A stretch of 64,000 nt of DNA from SXOA01 sp051004015. Its GTDB lineage: Bacteria > Planctomycetota > Planctomycetia > Pirellulales > Pirellulaceae. The first letter of the stretch is position 1. The number at the start of each line of letters is the position of its first letter. A program made the translations under genes and the position numbers. Below the pieces are notes generated by a model. The model was given only the letters and a program-made list of their open reading frames with translations. It did no database searches and was not told the DNA's origin. The stretch lies in assembly GCA_051004015.1 (NCBI GenBank), contig JBPCKT010000042.1, positions 1-64,000 of the forward strand, given 5' to 3'. Below are positions 7,942-16,330 of the stretch, piece after piece.

Positions 7942-8472
7942 ATGCCCTCTCCTGAACGTTCTGGCGACTCCGATGCGGTTTCGCGCTGGGTTCGCGAACA
8001 TGGACGGTCCGTGCGCGGGTATTTGCTGGGCTTGGTTCGGCGGCCGGACGTCGCGGACGATCTTGCCCAAGAGGTCTTTCGCCGGGCCTGGCAGGCGCGC
8101 GATCGTTATCAGGAGCAGGGGCAGGAGCGGGCCTGGCTGTTGCGGATTGCCGACCATCTCGCCTGTGACCGGGCTCGCCGGCTAAGCAAAGAACGGACGG
8201 TGGACGAAGAGACCTGGCGGCAGTTGGAGCCCGCCGATGATTCAGCGCAACCGGACGACCGGCTGGTGCGGGAAGAATCCCGGCTGGAGCTAGCGCAAGC
8301 GCTCGACCGGATCACCCAGGTGCAGCAGCGGGTGCTGCTGCTGCGGTACTACGGAGAAATGGACTTCGCACAAATTGCCCAGGTCGTCGGCTGCCCGCTG
8401 AGCACCGCGCTCAGCCACGCCCGCCGCGGCCTCTTGGCTTTACGAAAACACTTGGCGGAGAACGCCTCATGA
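7942..8472 (+). CDS. ECF-type RNA polymerase sigma factor
   Basis: This 176-residue sigma-70-family factor shows region 2 (VRGYLLGLVRRPDVADDLAQEVFRRAW, with the core-binding DLAQEVF) and region 4 (LDRITQVQQRVLLLRYYGEMDFAQIAQVVGCPLSTALSHARRG), including the helix-turn-helix. It lacks regions 1 and 3, as ECF factors do. Its last bases overlap the start of the next gene (ATGA), the usual arrangement for a sigma factor and its membrane anti-sigma factor. A short inverted repeat (ACTACC/GGTAGT, 7911-7937) sits in front of the start and could affect translation or regulation. Confidence 0.93.
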   Translation: MPSPERSGDSDAVSRWVREHGRSVRGYLLGLVRRPDVADDLAQEVFRRAWQARDRYQEQGQERAWLLRIADHLACDRARRLSKERTVDEETWRQLEPADDSAQPDDRLVREESRLELAQALDRITQVQQRVLLLRYYGEMDFAQIAQVVGCPLSTALSHARRGLLALRKHLAENAS

Positions 8473-9038
8473 ATACCAGTGACGAATTGAAACAACTTGA
8501 GCTGGCAACATCCAACCTGCCCGAGCAGGCTCTGGATAGTGACGCAGCTGCGCTCCGTGATGGCTGGCGCGTCCTGTCCGCGGCGCTCGACAAGTGCGGT
8601 GGCCACTTCGACGAAGCGGCACTCATCGCCAAATTGCAGCGCGAAATGGCCCCTTCGCCGCGAATGGCCGAAACAAAACGCAAGAGTGGGGGTTGGATCG
8701 TTGGGGCGGCTCTGGTCGGCGGCGCTCTGGCGGCATCGCTCTTGCTTGTCGTGGCTCTCTCGGGGGGAAGATTTCGTCAGCAGCCCGTCACCAAGCCAAT
8801 CCCTGTCACTCCTGAGCAGAACAACCTGGCGGTAACGCCGCACATTGATCCCACACCTGCCGTGGGCCATGACGGCAGCAACTGGACTTGGGACGACCCG
8901 CTCGATTCCCAAATCTCTCTCGCAGCCGCCCAAATGCAAACGATGCAAAAGCCCGCTCTTCCGCTGGATGCTTCCATCTCCACGCTGAACTACCAGCTCC
9001 GGCAGATGGCCCCGGATTTGGATGAGGGGGCGCTGTAG
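8469..9038 (+). CDS. Single-span membrane protein, possible anti-sigma factor
   Basis: This 189-residue protein overlaps the sigma gene by 4 nt. It has a polar N-terminal part of about 75 residues, one membrane helix (WIVGAALVGGALAASLLLVVAL) and a Pro/Thr-rich outer part with paired helices at the end. Size, topology and translational coupling suggest an anti-sigma factor, but I see no zinc-binding HxxxCxxC motif, so it would not be a classical ZAS type. The role is inferred from context only. Confidence 0.72.
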   Translation: MNTSDELKQLELATSNLPEQALDSDAAALRDGWRVLSAALDKCGGHFDEAALIAKLQREMAPSPRMAETKRKSGGWIVGAALVGGALAASLLLVVALSGGRFRQQPVTKPIPVTPEQNNLAVTPHIDPTPAVGHDGSNWTWDDPLDSQISLAAAQMQTMQKPALPLDASISTLNYQLRQMAPDLDEGAL

Positions 9039-9110
9039 TTTCGACACCAGCCTGAAGCCCCAGCGAAGGAAAGCGATTTGAACGTGTAGAGTTATTCAAG
9101 GAGCAATTTT

Positions 9111-9773
9111 ATGAAACGTCTCGTCTACTCCCTCCTCGGCATCGGCGCGGTGCTCACCGCACTTTCCGCCGCTGGAGCCCAGCCCAAACCGAAAGAGCCA
9201 CCGCCCAGTGAAGCGAAGGGGGAGCGCGCTCCGCCGCGCGAGCCGCGACGCGAAGGTGCGCCGGATCGTCCGCAGACGCGAGAGGATCGTCCCTCACCTC
9301 GCGGAGGCCAACAAGGAGGAGGTGCCCTTGGTCCGCGACCTGGCGGTGAAGGCCGCGGCCGTGCCCCCGGTGGTCCGGGTAGGGGGATGCCAGGAATGTC
9401 GGGGGGAATGATGCGCGGAATGCCTGGAATGGGGGAAATGGGGGGAATGCCCGGACAGCCCTACCGGGAAGATCCCGAGATGGAGGCGCTGAACCGCTCC
9501 GACTTTGACCTCGACCAACAGACGCGGGACCTTTCCGAAGAGCTCCGCACGGCGAAGGGAGGGGACCGCGAGAAAATCGAGGCCGAGATTAGCGAGGTCA
9601 TCACCAGGCACTTCGACGTCCGCCAAGAGCGGCGCGAATTGCAAATCCAACGGATGGAAGATGAGCTGAAGAAGCTCCGCGAGGCGATGACCAAGCGGAA
9701 CGAATCGCGGAACCAGATCATCAAGCGCCGCCTGGCGGAATTGATCGGCAACGAGGACGATCTTGGCTTCTAG
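9111..9773 (+). CDS. Secreted Arg/Gly/Pro- and Met/Gly-rich protein
   Basis: This 220-residue protein has a good signal peptide (MKRLVYSLLGIGAVLTALSAAGA). A disordered Pro/Arg/Glu/Gly-rich section (about 25-95) follows, then a Gly/Met-rich stretch with repeated GMPGM units. The last ~100 residues are a charged helix (DLDQQTRDLSEELRTAKGG ... MEDELKKLREAMTK), probably a coiled coil. A strong Shine-Dalgarno (AAGGAG) precedes the ATG. The sigma/anti-sigma pair upstream and the next gene have the same orientation, so it is a likely member of that regulon. I recognise no family. Confidence 0.72.
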   Translation: MKRLVYSLLGIGAVLTALSAAGAQPKPKEPPPSEAKGERAPPREPRREGAPDRPQTREDRPSPRGGQQGGGALGPRPGGEGRGRAPGGPGRGMPGMSGGMMRGMPGMGEMGGMPGQPYREDPEMEALNRSDFDLDQQTRDLSEELRTAKGGDREKIEAEISEVITRHFDVRQERRELQIQRMEDELKKLREAMTKRNESRNQIIKRRLAELIGNEDDLGF

Positions 9774-9850
9774 GAGAGACAAAGATTCAGCACGCGAGGG
9801 AAGGGGCATAGTTGTTTCAGACGGGTTCACCACTTATTGGAGAAAGCGAC

Positions 9851-10606
9851 ATGAAAAGGCTTTGGACATGGGGACGCTGGGCAGCTCTGAGCTTCCCGGT
9901 TGCCGCCGCACTCCTCGCGGCCGGCACGGCATTCAGCGAGGACAATGCACCACAGAGTGAAGACGGCTTGACCGCCTTCCAACCGGGAGACTGCCAGGGG
10001 CACCCACCGGACCGGCCGCGCGATGCCGGTCCGCGTGGCGGCGGCCCTCCCGAGCGCGAACCGGGTGGACCGGAAGGGCGTGGCGAGCGAGCCCGCGACG
10101 GCGAAGGACGCGGCCCCGATGCGCCTAGTCCTCGCGGTGACCGTCGCAGGCCCGATGGTCCTCCTCCTGGCGGCCCGGACGCTGGGCACCGCGGTGAACG
10201 CGGCCCAGGCGGCATGGAACAACGGATGGCGGAGATTGACCGCAAGCTCGACGAAATCCTCAGGCAGATTCAAGAGCTGAAGCGCGACCGGGGCGACGGC
10301 CCCAGCGGCTTTCCAATGGGACCGGGAGCCGGCCCCGGACCAGGTGGACCTCCTGGAGGACGCGATGGTGACGGCGCTCGCCGCGGCCCGCCTGACCGAG
10401 GGCGCGGCGAAGGCCGCCCCGAGGGTGGCGACCGCCGTCGTCCCGAAGGTGGACCGCGTGAGGGCGGAGATCGCTCGCCCGACCGTGGACCTCCTGACGG
10501 CGGCCCCCGTGGTGGCGGCGACCGGGGACCGGATCGCGGACCGCCTCCTCCCCGCGACCGTGATGGCGGCGAACGCCGCGGCGGCAATGACGACGAAGCG
10601 TTCTGA
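9851..10606 (+). CDS. Secreted Arg/Gly/Asp/Pro-rich low-complexity protein
   Basis: This protein has about 251 residues from the ATG at 9851, preceded by GGAGAAAG. A signal peptide (KRLWTWGRWAALSFPVAAALLAAGTAFS) is followed by low-complexity sequence dominated by R, G, P, D and E (for example RGPPDRGRGEGRPEGGDRRR), broken by one short helix (MAEIDRKLDEILRQIQELKRD). The composition suggests an intrinsically disordered envelope protein. It resembles the preceding gene in plan (signal, disordered charged region, short coiled coil), so the two may be distant paralogues. Several open frames on both strands here are composition artefacts. Confidence 0.68.
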   Translation: MKRLWTWGRWAALSFPVAAALLAAGTAFSEDNAPQSEDGLTAFQPGDCQGHPPDRPRDAGPRGGGPPEREPGGPEGRGERARDGEGRGPDAPSPRGDRRRPDGPPPGGPDAGHRGERGPGGMEQRMAEIDRKLDEILRQIQELKRDRGDGPSGFPMGPGAGPGPGGPPGGRDGDGARRGPPDRGRGEGRPEGGDRRRPEGGPREGGDRSPDRGPPDGGPRGGGDRGPDRGPPPPRDRDGGERRGGNDDEAF

Positions 10607-10623
10607 GATCGTCTCCCAAGAAA

Positions 10624-10676
10624 AGTACTCCTCTCGCTCCGCGAGAGGAAGCATCTCGCGGAGCGAGATGCGTACT
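10624..10676. repeat. Double palindrome between convergent genes (TCTCGCTCCGCGAGA family)
   Basis: TCTCGCTCCGCGAGA (10632-10646) is the exact reverse complement of TCTCGCGGAGCGAGA (10654-10668), and each arm is itself near-palindromic. Outer AGTAC/GTACT extends the stem. It shares the CGCTCCGCGA core with the element at 1624-1665, and like it lies between two convergent stops. Confidence 0.82.
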
Positions 10677-10678
10677 AT

Positions 10679-11437
10679 CTACTCCCCCGGCAGTCGCCGC
10701 AGCGGCTCCGGGAGGGATTCGAGCTCGACCTTCTTGGAACGAAGGCCGGGCTTTATTTCTTCCAGCACGTCCGTCGCCGGCAAGGGAGCGACTTCGCCGG
10801 TGACGTCTAGCCTCGCTTGCAGGTCGGCGAGAATCTGCTGCTCCAGCGTCAGGTCTCGCCCAATAGGAATCCAGCCGAGCGTGGCGCTGTACCGCCCGGC
10901 AGCCCCTTCCTGCCGCACCAGCGAGCCGTCGTGCCGCTGCGTCGCGCCCCCTGCGGTGGCGTGCTCCGGCTTGTCGAGGTCCTCCAGCTCCTTGAGGACA
11001 TGCACGTCAATCAGGTAGCCCCCTTCGGTCGGTATCACCCGCACCGTGGCCCGGCGGCGGATGGACTGCAGCGTGGCGTGCCACTTCTCGTAGCCGGGCG
11101 TCGAGTCATTCCGCCACGGCTCCAGCAGCGTTGAGCCGGTGGTGGGATGCGTGTCGATCCGTCCCTCCGTGAGTACACCGCCAATCAGACGAACCCGTTC
11201 CTCGCGCTCGATGCGAAAGTAGTCGTCCACAGCGTCAACCGTCTGGTTCCAGATGAACTCGCGGTCCATCGCCGGAACGAAGAGCGGGTTTTCGATGACC
11301 GTAGCGCTGCGCGAGGCGAAGGGATTGCGAATCGCGGCGCAACCGGAAAGCGAACTTAGCGCACATATCAAGACTAGCGCAGCGCGAAACCGCCAGCGAC
11401 ATTCGTCATTCGTCATTCGAATTTCGAATTTCGTCAT
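10679..11437 (-). CDS. Lipoprotein of unknown function
   Basis: This encodes up to 252 residues. A hydrophobic stretch (FRAALVLICALSSLSGC) ends in a lipobox (LSGC), so the mature protein is predicted to be lipid-anchored. The first residues (MTKFEIRMTNDE) are encoded by a repetitive GAATGACGAATGACG-type word at 11401-11437, so the true start may be one of the two in-frame ATGs at 11437 or 11416, or a downstream codon such as TTG. The mature domain has mixed alpha/beta character with no domain I recognise. It is directly downstream of the secreted protein at 11438-12946 with no gap and is likely in the same operon. Confidence 0.72.
   Translation of the reverse strand: MTKFEIRMTNDECRWRFRAALVLICALSSLSGCAAIRNPFASRSATVIENPLFVPAMDREFIWNQTVDAVDDYFRIEREERVRLIGGVLTEGRIDTHPTTGSTLLEPWRNDSTPGYEKWHATLQSIRRRATVRVIPTEGGYLIDVHVLKELEDLDKPEHATAGGATQRHDGSLVRQEGAAGRYSATLGWIPIGRDLTLEQQILADLQARLDVTGEVAPLPATDVLEEIKPGLRSKKVELESLPEPLRRLPGE
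11401..11437. repeat. AT-rich stutter word (ATTCGTCATTCGTCATTCGA)
   Basis: The heptamer-like unit ATTCGTC is repeated and followed by a TTCGAATTTCGAA palindrome. It forms the junction between two minus-strand genes and supplies start codons of the downstream lipoprotein. Similar short stutters occur at 19802, 20751, 38555 and 40378. Confidence 0.55.
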
Positions 11438-12946
11438 CTAATACTGCCTGCGTACATTCGGCGAAGTGAACCCGGTACCGGGATTGGCGGAAATGATCGT
11501 GGCGGGGGTCGCGTTTCTCATGGCTGCCTGCGCTGCGGGAGGGAGGCCGAAATCCAGCCCCGCTTCGCTGGCCTTGCCGCGGCATTCCACCATGAGCAGG
11601 GCGTCGGCCCGCTCGCCGGATTGCCCAAGAGCGCCAAAGAGCGTCAGCGGATTGCTGTTGCCGCCGCCGCTAGCCGAGGGGCTGGCCACGACGCCGCAGG
11701 AGAGGAGCAGCACCTGGTCCGCCGGCCAGCGGAACCGCTCCTGGAACCGCCAACTGACGAGCTGCGGCACCTGGATCTGGGCTCGCTGCGGTTGGCCGCC
11801 GACGTTCACGTCGATATTGACCGGCACCAGGCGTTCCACCTGGTCGATGTTGCACTTGATGGCCGCATCGCACGTCCGCCCATCCAGCGACATCAGCGGG
11901 CTGAGCTGCATGGCGAAGCCCTCTTCAATCTGGCCGTTCACCATTTCGAAGCCGGGGGAGTAGCTCACCGGCCGCACCGTACGGGGATAGACTCGCGGCC
12001 GTGTGCGGGAGATGGTCTCGGTTTGGCCGCTTTGAATCTGCAAGTTGGGGGTGACGTTCTCGCGATAGTCGCCCCGCTGGCGCAGCTCGCCCACGAGCAT
12101 CGCGGCGTTTTCCTTGGAAAGCAGCCAGGCTTCGACTCCCGGCGACTGGATATCGATGGACCGCATCAGCGGCAGGGCGCGCGTCCGCCAGGCCGGGCTG
12201 CTGATGGTCATTACCCGGACGGCCAGCGAGTGCGGCTCCATGTCGCTCTCGACGAGGCGCTTGACCACGTCGTTGACCAATTCCTGCATCTGCGGCGTGT
12301 GGTAGACCCGCAAGGTGTTGCGGCCGGCGCTGAGGATGCCCAAGGGCTCCGCGAACCAGACGTCGGTGCCTGTTTCGCGGAGGACCCAGTCGATGACCGC
12401 TTGCTCGGGCTTCTCCTGCTTCTTGGCCCGCGAGGTGTAGGGCGAAATATCGTACTCCCGCCAGACCTGGCCGCCGTCGGATGGGAGCGTGCCGCTCCCC
12501 TTCACCACCCGCAGCACTCCCGGCTGAAACGACGTTCGCGTGCTGGCGGAAAGCCCGCTCCGCGAATCGGCGGTAAAGAAGCCGGGTTGGTTGGTGGATG
12601 AGGACGGGCGGCCGAAGAGAGACGAGGGGGACAGCGAGGGGCGAGTATTGCTTGAGGTTCCAAAGGAGGAACTGCCTGATGTCCCTGGAGAACTTCCACC
12701 GGTCCCCACGTTGGTAATCCGCGGAAACGCCGGAGCGGACAACGAGGAACCGTTCTCCTGCGTGCTGCCAAAGCTTCCCGCGCGCGAGGGTGAAATCGCC
12801 ACTCCGCCGCGGCTGCCGGTCGCGCCCGGTGAAGTCGTCGACTGGGCACTGATGGCTGCTCGCCGAGGGCCAGGCGAATTGGTTTGGGCCAGCAGTGAAG
12901 CAGACGAGATGAGCGAAATTGCCACGGCAACGATGAACTTGTCCAT
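11438..12946 (-). CDS. Large secreted protein, Ser/Gly/Thr-rich N-terminal linker
   Basis: This protein has about 502 residues. The ATG at 12946 follows a strong GGAGGAAGAG ribosome site and starts a signal peptide (MDKFIVAVAISLISSASLLA). The first ~130 mature residues are low-complexity and Ser/Gly/Thr-rich (GTGGSSPGTSGSSSFGTSSN). The remainder is folded-looking, with segments such as VREYDISPY, LRVYHTPQMQELVNDVVKRL, VRVMTISSPAWR and RRLVPVNIDVNVGGQPQRAQ. In DNA-uptake and secretion proteins a pattern of short alpha-beta segments resembles secretin/STN modules, but I cannot support that here. Its neighbour downstream is a lipoprotein, which points to an envelope complex. Function unknown. 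Confidence 0.72.
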   Translation of the reverse strand: MDKFIVAVAISLISSASLLAQTNSPGPRRAAISAQSTTSPGATGSRGGVAISPSRAGSFGSTQENGSSLSAPAFPRITNVGTGGSSPGTSGSSSFGTSSNTRPSLSPSSLFGRPSSSTNQPGFFTADSRSGLSASTRTSFQPGVLRVVKGSGTLPSDGGQVWREYDISPYTSRAKKQEKPEQAVIDWVLRETGTDVWFAEPLGILSAGRNTLRVYHTPQMQELVNDVVKRLVESDMEPHSLAVRVMTISSPAWRTRALPLMRSIDIQSPGVEAWLLSKENAAMLVGELRQRGDYRENVTPNLQIQSGQTETISRTRPRVYPRTVRPVSYSPGFEMVNGQIEEGFAMQLSPLMSLDGRTCDAAIKCNIDQVERLVPVNIDVNVGGQPQRAQIQVPQLVSWRFQERFRWPADQVLLLSCGVVASPSASGGGNSNPLTLFGALGQSGERADALLMVECRGKASEAGLDFGLPPAAQAAMRNATPATIISANPGTGFTSPNVRRQY

Positions 12947-13119
12947 ATCTCTTCCTCCTCCCACGAACGAGGTCCGCGCGGATTCGCGCGGGGCGGGAGT
13001 ATAGGGAAACAGGCGGAAGAGGGGCAAGGCGGAAAGGGGGTGCTAGCTAGAGTACGACTAATCAACCTTTGGTTTGCGTTGCTGCGTTTCGCAGGTAGAA
13101 TTACCTAAGAGGCAAACTG

Positions 13120-13326
13120 ATGACCACCAGCGTTCAATACGTTTCAGATGCCAGCGGCAACGCGGTCAGCGTCATCGTGCCCATCGACCTATGGCGAGAA
13201 ATCGAGTCGGAGCGGGAAACTGCCTATCTGCTCAAGAGCGACGCCATGAAGAAGCGGCTGCTGGAAGCCAAGGACCGCACCGAAGGAATTCCCCTTGAGC
13301 AAGCCCGCTCGCAGATTGGAATTTGA
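13120..13326 (+). CDS. Type II antitoxin, YefM/Phd-like
   Basis: This 68-residue protein starts with a beta-rich N-terminus (VQYVSDASGNAVSVIVPIDLW), then a helical C-terminus rich in Lys and Glu (ERETAYLLKSDAMKKRLLEAKD), the plan of small Phd/YefM-type antitoxins that bind DNA through the N-terminus and wrap the toxin with the C-terminus. AAGAGGCAAACTG provides a ribosome site. It overlaps the toxin gene downstream by 32 nt, suggesting coupled translation. The family is inferred mainly from partner and size. Confidence 0.8.
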   Translation: MTTSVQYVSDASGNAVSVIVPIDLWREIESERETAYLLKSDAMKKRLLEAKDRTEGIPLEQARSQIGI

Positions 13327-13564
13327 TCCAGCCGCCTTGGAGGACCTGGCGCACTGGGTCAAAACCGACCGCAAAAAGGCTTTGCGGATCATCCGGCTCA
13401 TCCAGGAAACGGAGTCGGATCCTTTTGGCGGCATCGGCAAGCCCGAGCCGCTCAAACACGAGCTCGCCGGGTGCTGGTCCAAGCGAATTGATGACGAACA
13501 CCGTCTCGTCTATCAAGTCATGGCCGAGAAAATCCGAATCCTCGCCTGCCGGTATCATTACTAG
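13295..13564 (+). CDS. YoeB-type mRNA interferase toxin
   Basis: This protein has 89 residues starting at TTG (SKPARRLEFD). YoeB family features are present: PLKHELAGCWSKRID, DEHRLVYQV and the C-terminal RYHY that carries the catalytic His/Tyr pair. Toxins of this family cut mRNA at the ribosomal A site. The gene overlaps its antitoxin, and its stop lies at the first base of a hairpin shared with the 3' end of ettA. Confidence 0.9.
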   Translation: MSKPARRLEFDPAALEDLAHWVKTDRKKALRIIRLIQETESDPFGGIGKPEPLKHELAGCWSKRIDDEHRLVYQVMAEKIRILACRYHY

Positions 13565-13589
13565 CAGCGGTGGGTCAACTCACCGCTGC
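13564..13589. terminator. Bidirectional hairpin between yoeB-like gene and ettA
   Basis: GCAGCGGTG (13564-13572) and CACCGCTGC (13581-13589) form a perfect 9-bp stem with an 8-nt loop. AATTTCTT follows on the plus side. It spans both convergent stop codons, so part of the right arm encodes the end of EttA. The T run is weak, so termination efficiency is uncertain. Confidence 0.6.
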
Positions 13590-15253
13590 AATTTCTTGTA
13601 CTTAAACCGGTGCGGCTCATCGGCGGCGATGCCCAGGCGCTGCTTGCGCTGCTCTTCGTAGGTTTGGAAGTTCCCTTCGCACCAATGGACGTAGCCGTCC
13701 CCTTCGAAGGCCAGGATGTGTGTGCAGAGCCGGTCGAGGAACCAGCGGTCGTGGCTGATGACGACGACGCAGCCGGCGTAGTTCAAGATGGCTTCCTCCA
13801 GGGCTCGCAGCGTATCGACGTCCAGGTCGTTGGTCGGTTCGTCGAGCAACAGCACGTTGGAGCCGCTGCGAAGGAGCTTGGCGAGATGGACGCGGTTGCG
13901 TTCCCCGCCGGAGAGCACCCCCGCCTTTTTTTCCTGGTCGGGGCCGCGGAAGTTGAACCGCGAGACGTAGGCCCGCGAGTTGATCTTCTTGCCTCCCATC
14001 TCCAGGTTGTCATTGCCGCCGGAGATTTCCTCATAGACGGTCTTCTCCGCCGCCAGGGCGTCGCGGTTCTGATCGACGTAGCCGAATTCGACAGTCGATC
14101 CGATTCGTAGTTCGCCGGCGTCCGGTTCTTCCTGGTGGGTCATCATGCGGAACAGGGTCGTTTTGCCCGCTCCGTTGGGGCCGATCACGCCGACGATGCC
14201 GCCGGCAGGGAGGCGGAACGAGAGGTTGTCGATCAGGATCTTGTCGTCGTATCCCTTGGTGACGCCGACCGCTTCCACCACCAGGTCCCCCAGGTGTTTG
14301 CCCGGCGGAATCTGGATTTCGAACTCGTCCAGCTTTTCCTCGAACCGCTCGGCGGACATCTGCTCGTACGCTTTGATGCGGGCCTTGCTCTTGGCCTGGC
14401 GAGCCCGCGGCGACATGCGAATCCATTCCAGCTCGTGGGCGAGCGTCTTCTGCCGAGCCTCGCTTTGCCGTTCCTCTTTCGCCAGCCGGATGCGCTTCTG
14501 GTCGAGCCAGGATGAGTAATTTCCTTCCCAGGGGATGCCCTGGCCCCGGTCGAGCTCAAGAATCCATTTAGCGACGTTGTCCAGGAAGTAGCGGTCGTGC
14601 GTGACGGCCACCACCGTGCCGGCGTAGTCCGCCAGGTGCCGCTCCAGCCAGTTGATGGCTTCGGCGTCGAGGTGATTGGTCGGCTCGTCGAGGAGCAGCA
14701 GGTCGGGCTTTTGCAGCAGCAGCTTGCAGAGGGCGACGCGGCGGCGTTCGCCGCCGGAGAGGATGGCCGGGTCGGCGTCCTTGTCCGGCAGGTTCATCGC
14801 GTCCATGGCGATTTCCAGCTCGCGGTCGATTTCCCAGGCGCCGTTGGCTTCGATCTGGTCCTGCAGGCGGGCCATTTCGTCGCACAATTTTTCCATCTTC
14901 TTCTCGTCCATCGGCTCGGCGAGCAGGCCGCTGATTTCGTTGTAACGGTCGAGCATTTTCCGCCGCGGGGCGATGGCCTCCTGCAGGTTGTCCCAAACAT
15001 TTTTCCCCTGCGTCAGTTGCGGCTCTTGCGAGAGGTAGCCGCTGGTGTAGCCGCCGGCGAGGCTGGCCTCGCCGTCAAAATCCTTGTCCATGCCGGCCAT
15101 GATGCGGAGCAGCGTGCTCTTGCCCGAGCCGTTCCGCCCGAGCACGCCGATTTTGGCCCCCGGATAGAACGCCAGCCAGATTTCCTTGAGCACCTCGCGT
15201 GGCCCGTGCTTCTTGGTGAGGCGCTCGATGCTGTAGATGTACTGCTTGCCCAT
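13580..15253 (-). CDS. ettA: ABC-F translation factor EttA
   Basis: This 557-residue ABC-F ATPase gates translation elongation according to the energy state on the ribosomal E site. Two ATPase cassettes are visible. The first has Walker A GRNGSGKST, signature LSGGERRRVALCKLLL and LLLDEPTNHLD. The second has GPNGAGKTT, LSGGERNRVHLAKLL and LLLDEPTNDLD. The linker (P-site interaction motif region) lies between them, with RMSPRARQAKSKARI typical of EttA. The length matches E. coli EttA (555). It has no membrane domain, as expected for ABC-F. Confidence 0.95.
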   Translation of the reverse strand: MGKQYIYSIERLTKKHGPREVLKEIWLAFYPGAKIGVLGRNGSGKSTLLRIMAGMDKDFDGEASLAGGYTSGYLSQEPQLTQGKNVWDNLQEAIAPRRKMLDRYNEISGLLAEPMDEKKMEKLCDEMARLQDQIEANGAWEIDRELEIAMDAMNLPDKDADPAILSGGERRRVALCKLLLQKPDLLLLDEPTNHLDAEAINWLERHLADYAGTVVAVTHDRYFLDNVAKWILELDRGQGIPWEGNYSSWLDQKRIRLAKEERQSEARQKTLAHELEWIRMSPRARQAKSKARIKAYEQMSAERFEEKLDEFEIQIPPGKHLGDLVVEAVGVTKGYDDKILIDNLSFRLPAGGIVGVIGPNGAGKTTLFRMMTHQEEPDAGELRIGSTVEFGYVDQNRDALAAEKTVYEEISGGNDNLEMGGKKINSRAYVSRFNFRGPDQEKKAGVLSGGERNRVHLAKLLRSGSNVLLLDEPTNDLDVDTLRALEEAILNYAGCVVVISHDRWFLDRLCTHILAFEGDGYVHWCEGNFQTYEEQRKQRLGIAADEPHRFKYKKLQR

Positions 15254-15493
15254 AACTCTGCTGTAACCTTATGCTGCTGCACGACTTGCGGCACTTCCCT
15301 TGCGCTCCAGCCGCTCGACCTATTCGCAGTCCTGAAAAGTTTGTGTCAACCGGCACTTCAGTATACCGGCGAGCTCGATGGAGCCGCAGGGGTGATGCTC
15401 AAGAGGGGAGCAAGGGACATAGACGGGAACAGGAACCCACCCTGATATAGGTTACAATGGAAATCGTCATCATCCTTTTCCAGGAGGCGTTTC

Positions 15494-15697
15494 ATGGTCG
15501 AGCAAAACGGCGAAGTCAGGCAGGCGATATCGGCGCTAACCGCGGAGATTCTCAAGCTTTCAGCGCTTGACGGTGACGCGAGGGGGGCATTGAGCGTAAC
15601 GATTGAAAACGCATTCACTCGTTTGGCCGACGCCATTGCGGCGCAATCCAACCAAGCGCAGGAGAAGCGCCTGGAGGACGCACTGGCCGTCAGCTAA
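15494..15697 (+). CDS. Small helical protein, unknown
   Basis: This 67-residue ORF is preceded by a good ribosome site (AGGAGG seven bases before the ATG). It is predicted nearly all helical, with heptad-like Leu/Ala spacing (EVRQAISALTAEILKLSAL ... FTRLADAIAAQ) and a charged tail. There is no membrane segment. A possible -10 (TACAAT, 15453-15458) lies upstream. The next gene converges on it. Not recognised. Confidence 0.55.
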   Translation: MVEQNGEVRQAISALTAEILKLSALDGDARGALSVTIENAFTRLADAIAAQSNQAQEKRLEDALAVS

Positions 15698-15720
15698 GGC
15701 GACGGTTAGCAGGAAGATTG

Positions 15721-16098
15721 CTAACCCGGCAATTGGACAATCGCTTGCTCAAGGGCTTTCTGGATGTCCTCGGGACTCGCTTTGCCCTTCACCAAGACCG
15801 AATTCACCTTAAGATGCTGCGCGCGGTCAACCATGAGGCTGTCGGGGAGTCCCGTCAGCACGACCACAGGAAGCGACTGCAAGCGAAGATAAGACCGGAT
15901 GATCTCCAAGAAGGTCGGGCCATCCATCTCCGGCATGAGCAAGTCCAGTAAGATGACGTCGGGCGTGGTGACTAGGACGCTGGCTAGTGCCTCTCGCCCG
16001 TCCGGAACACACGTCACCTGATGGCCTCCCGCTTCCAGGAATTTCGCCATTGATTCGCCGGAATCGGGGGCGTCGTCAACGATCAATATCATTGCCAT
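15721..16098 (-). CDS. Stand-alone response regulator receiver
   Basis: This encodes about 125 residues from the ATG at 16098 (MAMILIVDD). It is a complete CheY-like receiver: acidic pair in ILIVDDAPD, phospho-acceptor Asp in DVILLDLLMPEMDG, conserved Thr in PVVVLTG and Lys in VNSVLVKGK. No output domain is present, so it acts by protein interaction or as a phosphate shuttle. No histidine kinase is adjacent; the large Ser/Thr kinase gene is divergent on the other side of a short gap. An upstream extension to 16164 is not supported by family length. Confidence 0.9.
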   Translation of the reverse strand: MAMILIVDDAPDSGESMAKFLEAGGHQVTCVPDGREALASVLVTTPDVILLDLLMPEMDGPTFLEIIRSYLRLQSLPVVVLTGLPDSLMVDRAQHLKVNSVLVKGKASPEDIQKALEQAIVQLPG

Positions 16099-16197
16099 CG
16101 GTCGTTTTCCGGGGCCTGGCGTGGCAGGAAATCGCAGGCTGATGCACCGCGAATATTGCCACAAGAACCGATTCTGCGGAAGGGGTTATTCTGTCGC

Positions 16198-16323
16198 ATG
16201 AAAAAACTCGGCGCGTTGACCGCTTGGGGGCTATTGCAGGTCGGGTGTCGTGGGGTCGGCAATGGCCCCGAGGCTACAATGTCCGCTGACGAAGGTGAAC
16301 CCTTCATGAGCCGACAGGCGTGA
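16198..16323 (+). CDS. Possible 41-residue lipoprotein-like leader ORF
   Basis: An ATG at 16198 opens a 41-codon frame (MKKLGALTAWGLLQVGC then a polar tail) ending seven bases before the kinase start. The N-terminus has two lysines, a hydrophobic run and a Cys at the position of a lipobox, though QVGC is not a good lipobox. GGAAGGGG lies about 12 nt upstream. It could be a small lipoprotein or a chance ORF; codon composition alone does not decide it. Confidence 0.3.
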   Translation: MKKLGALTAWGLLQVGCRGVGNGPEATMSADEGEPFMSRQA

Positions 16324-16330
16324 GTCATTT

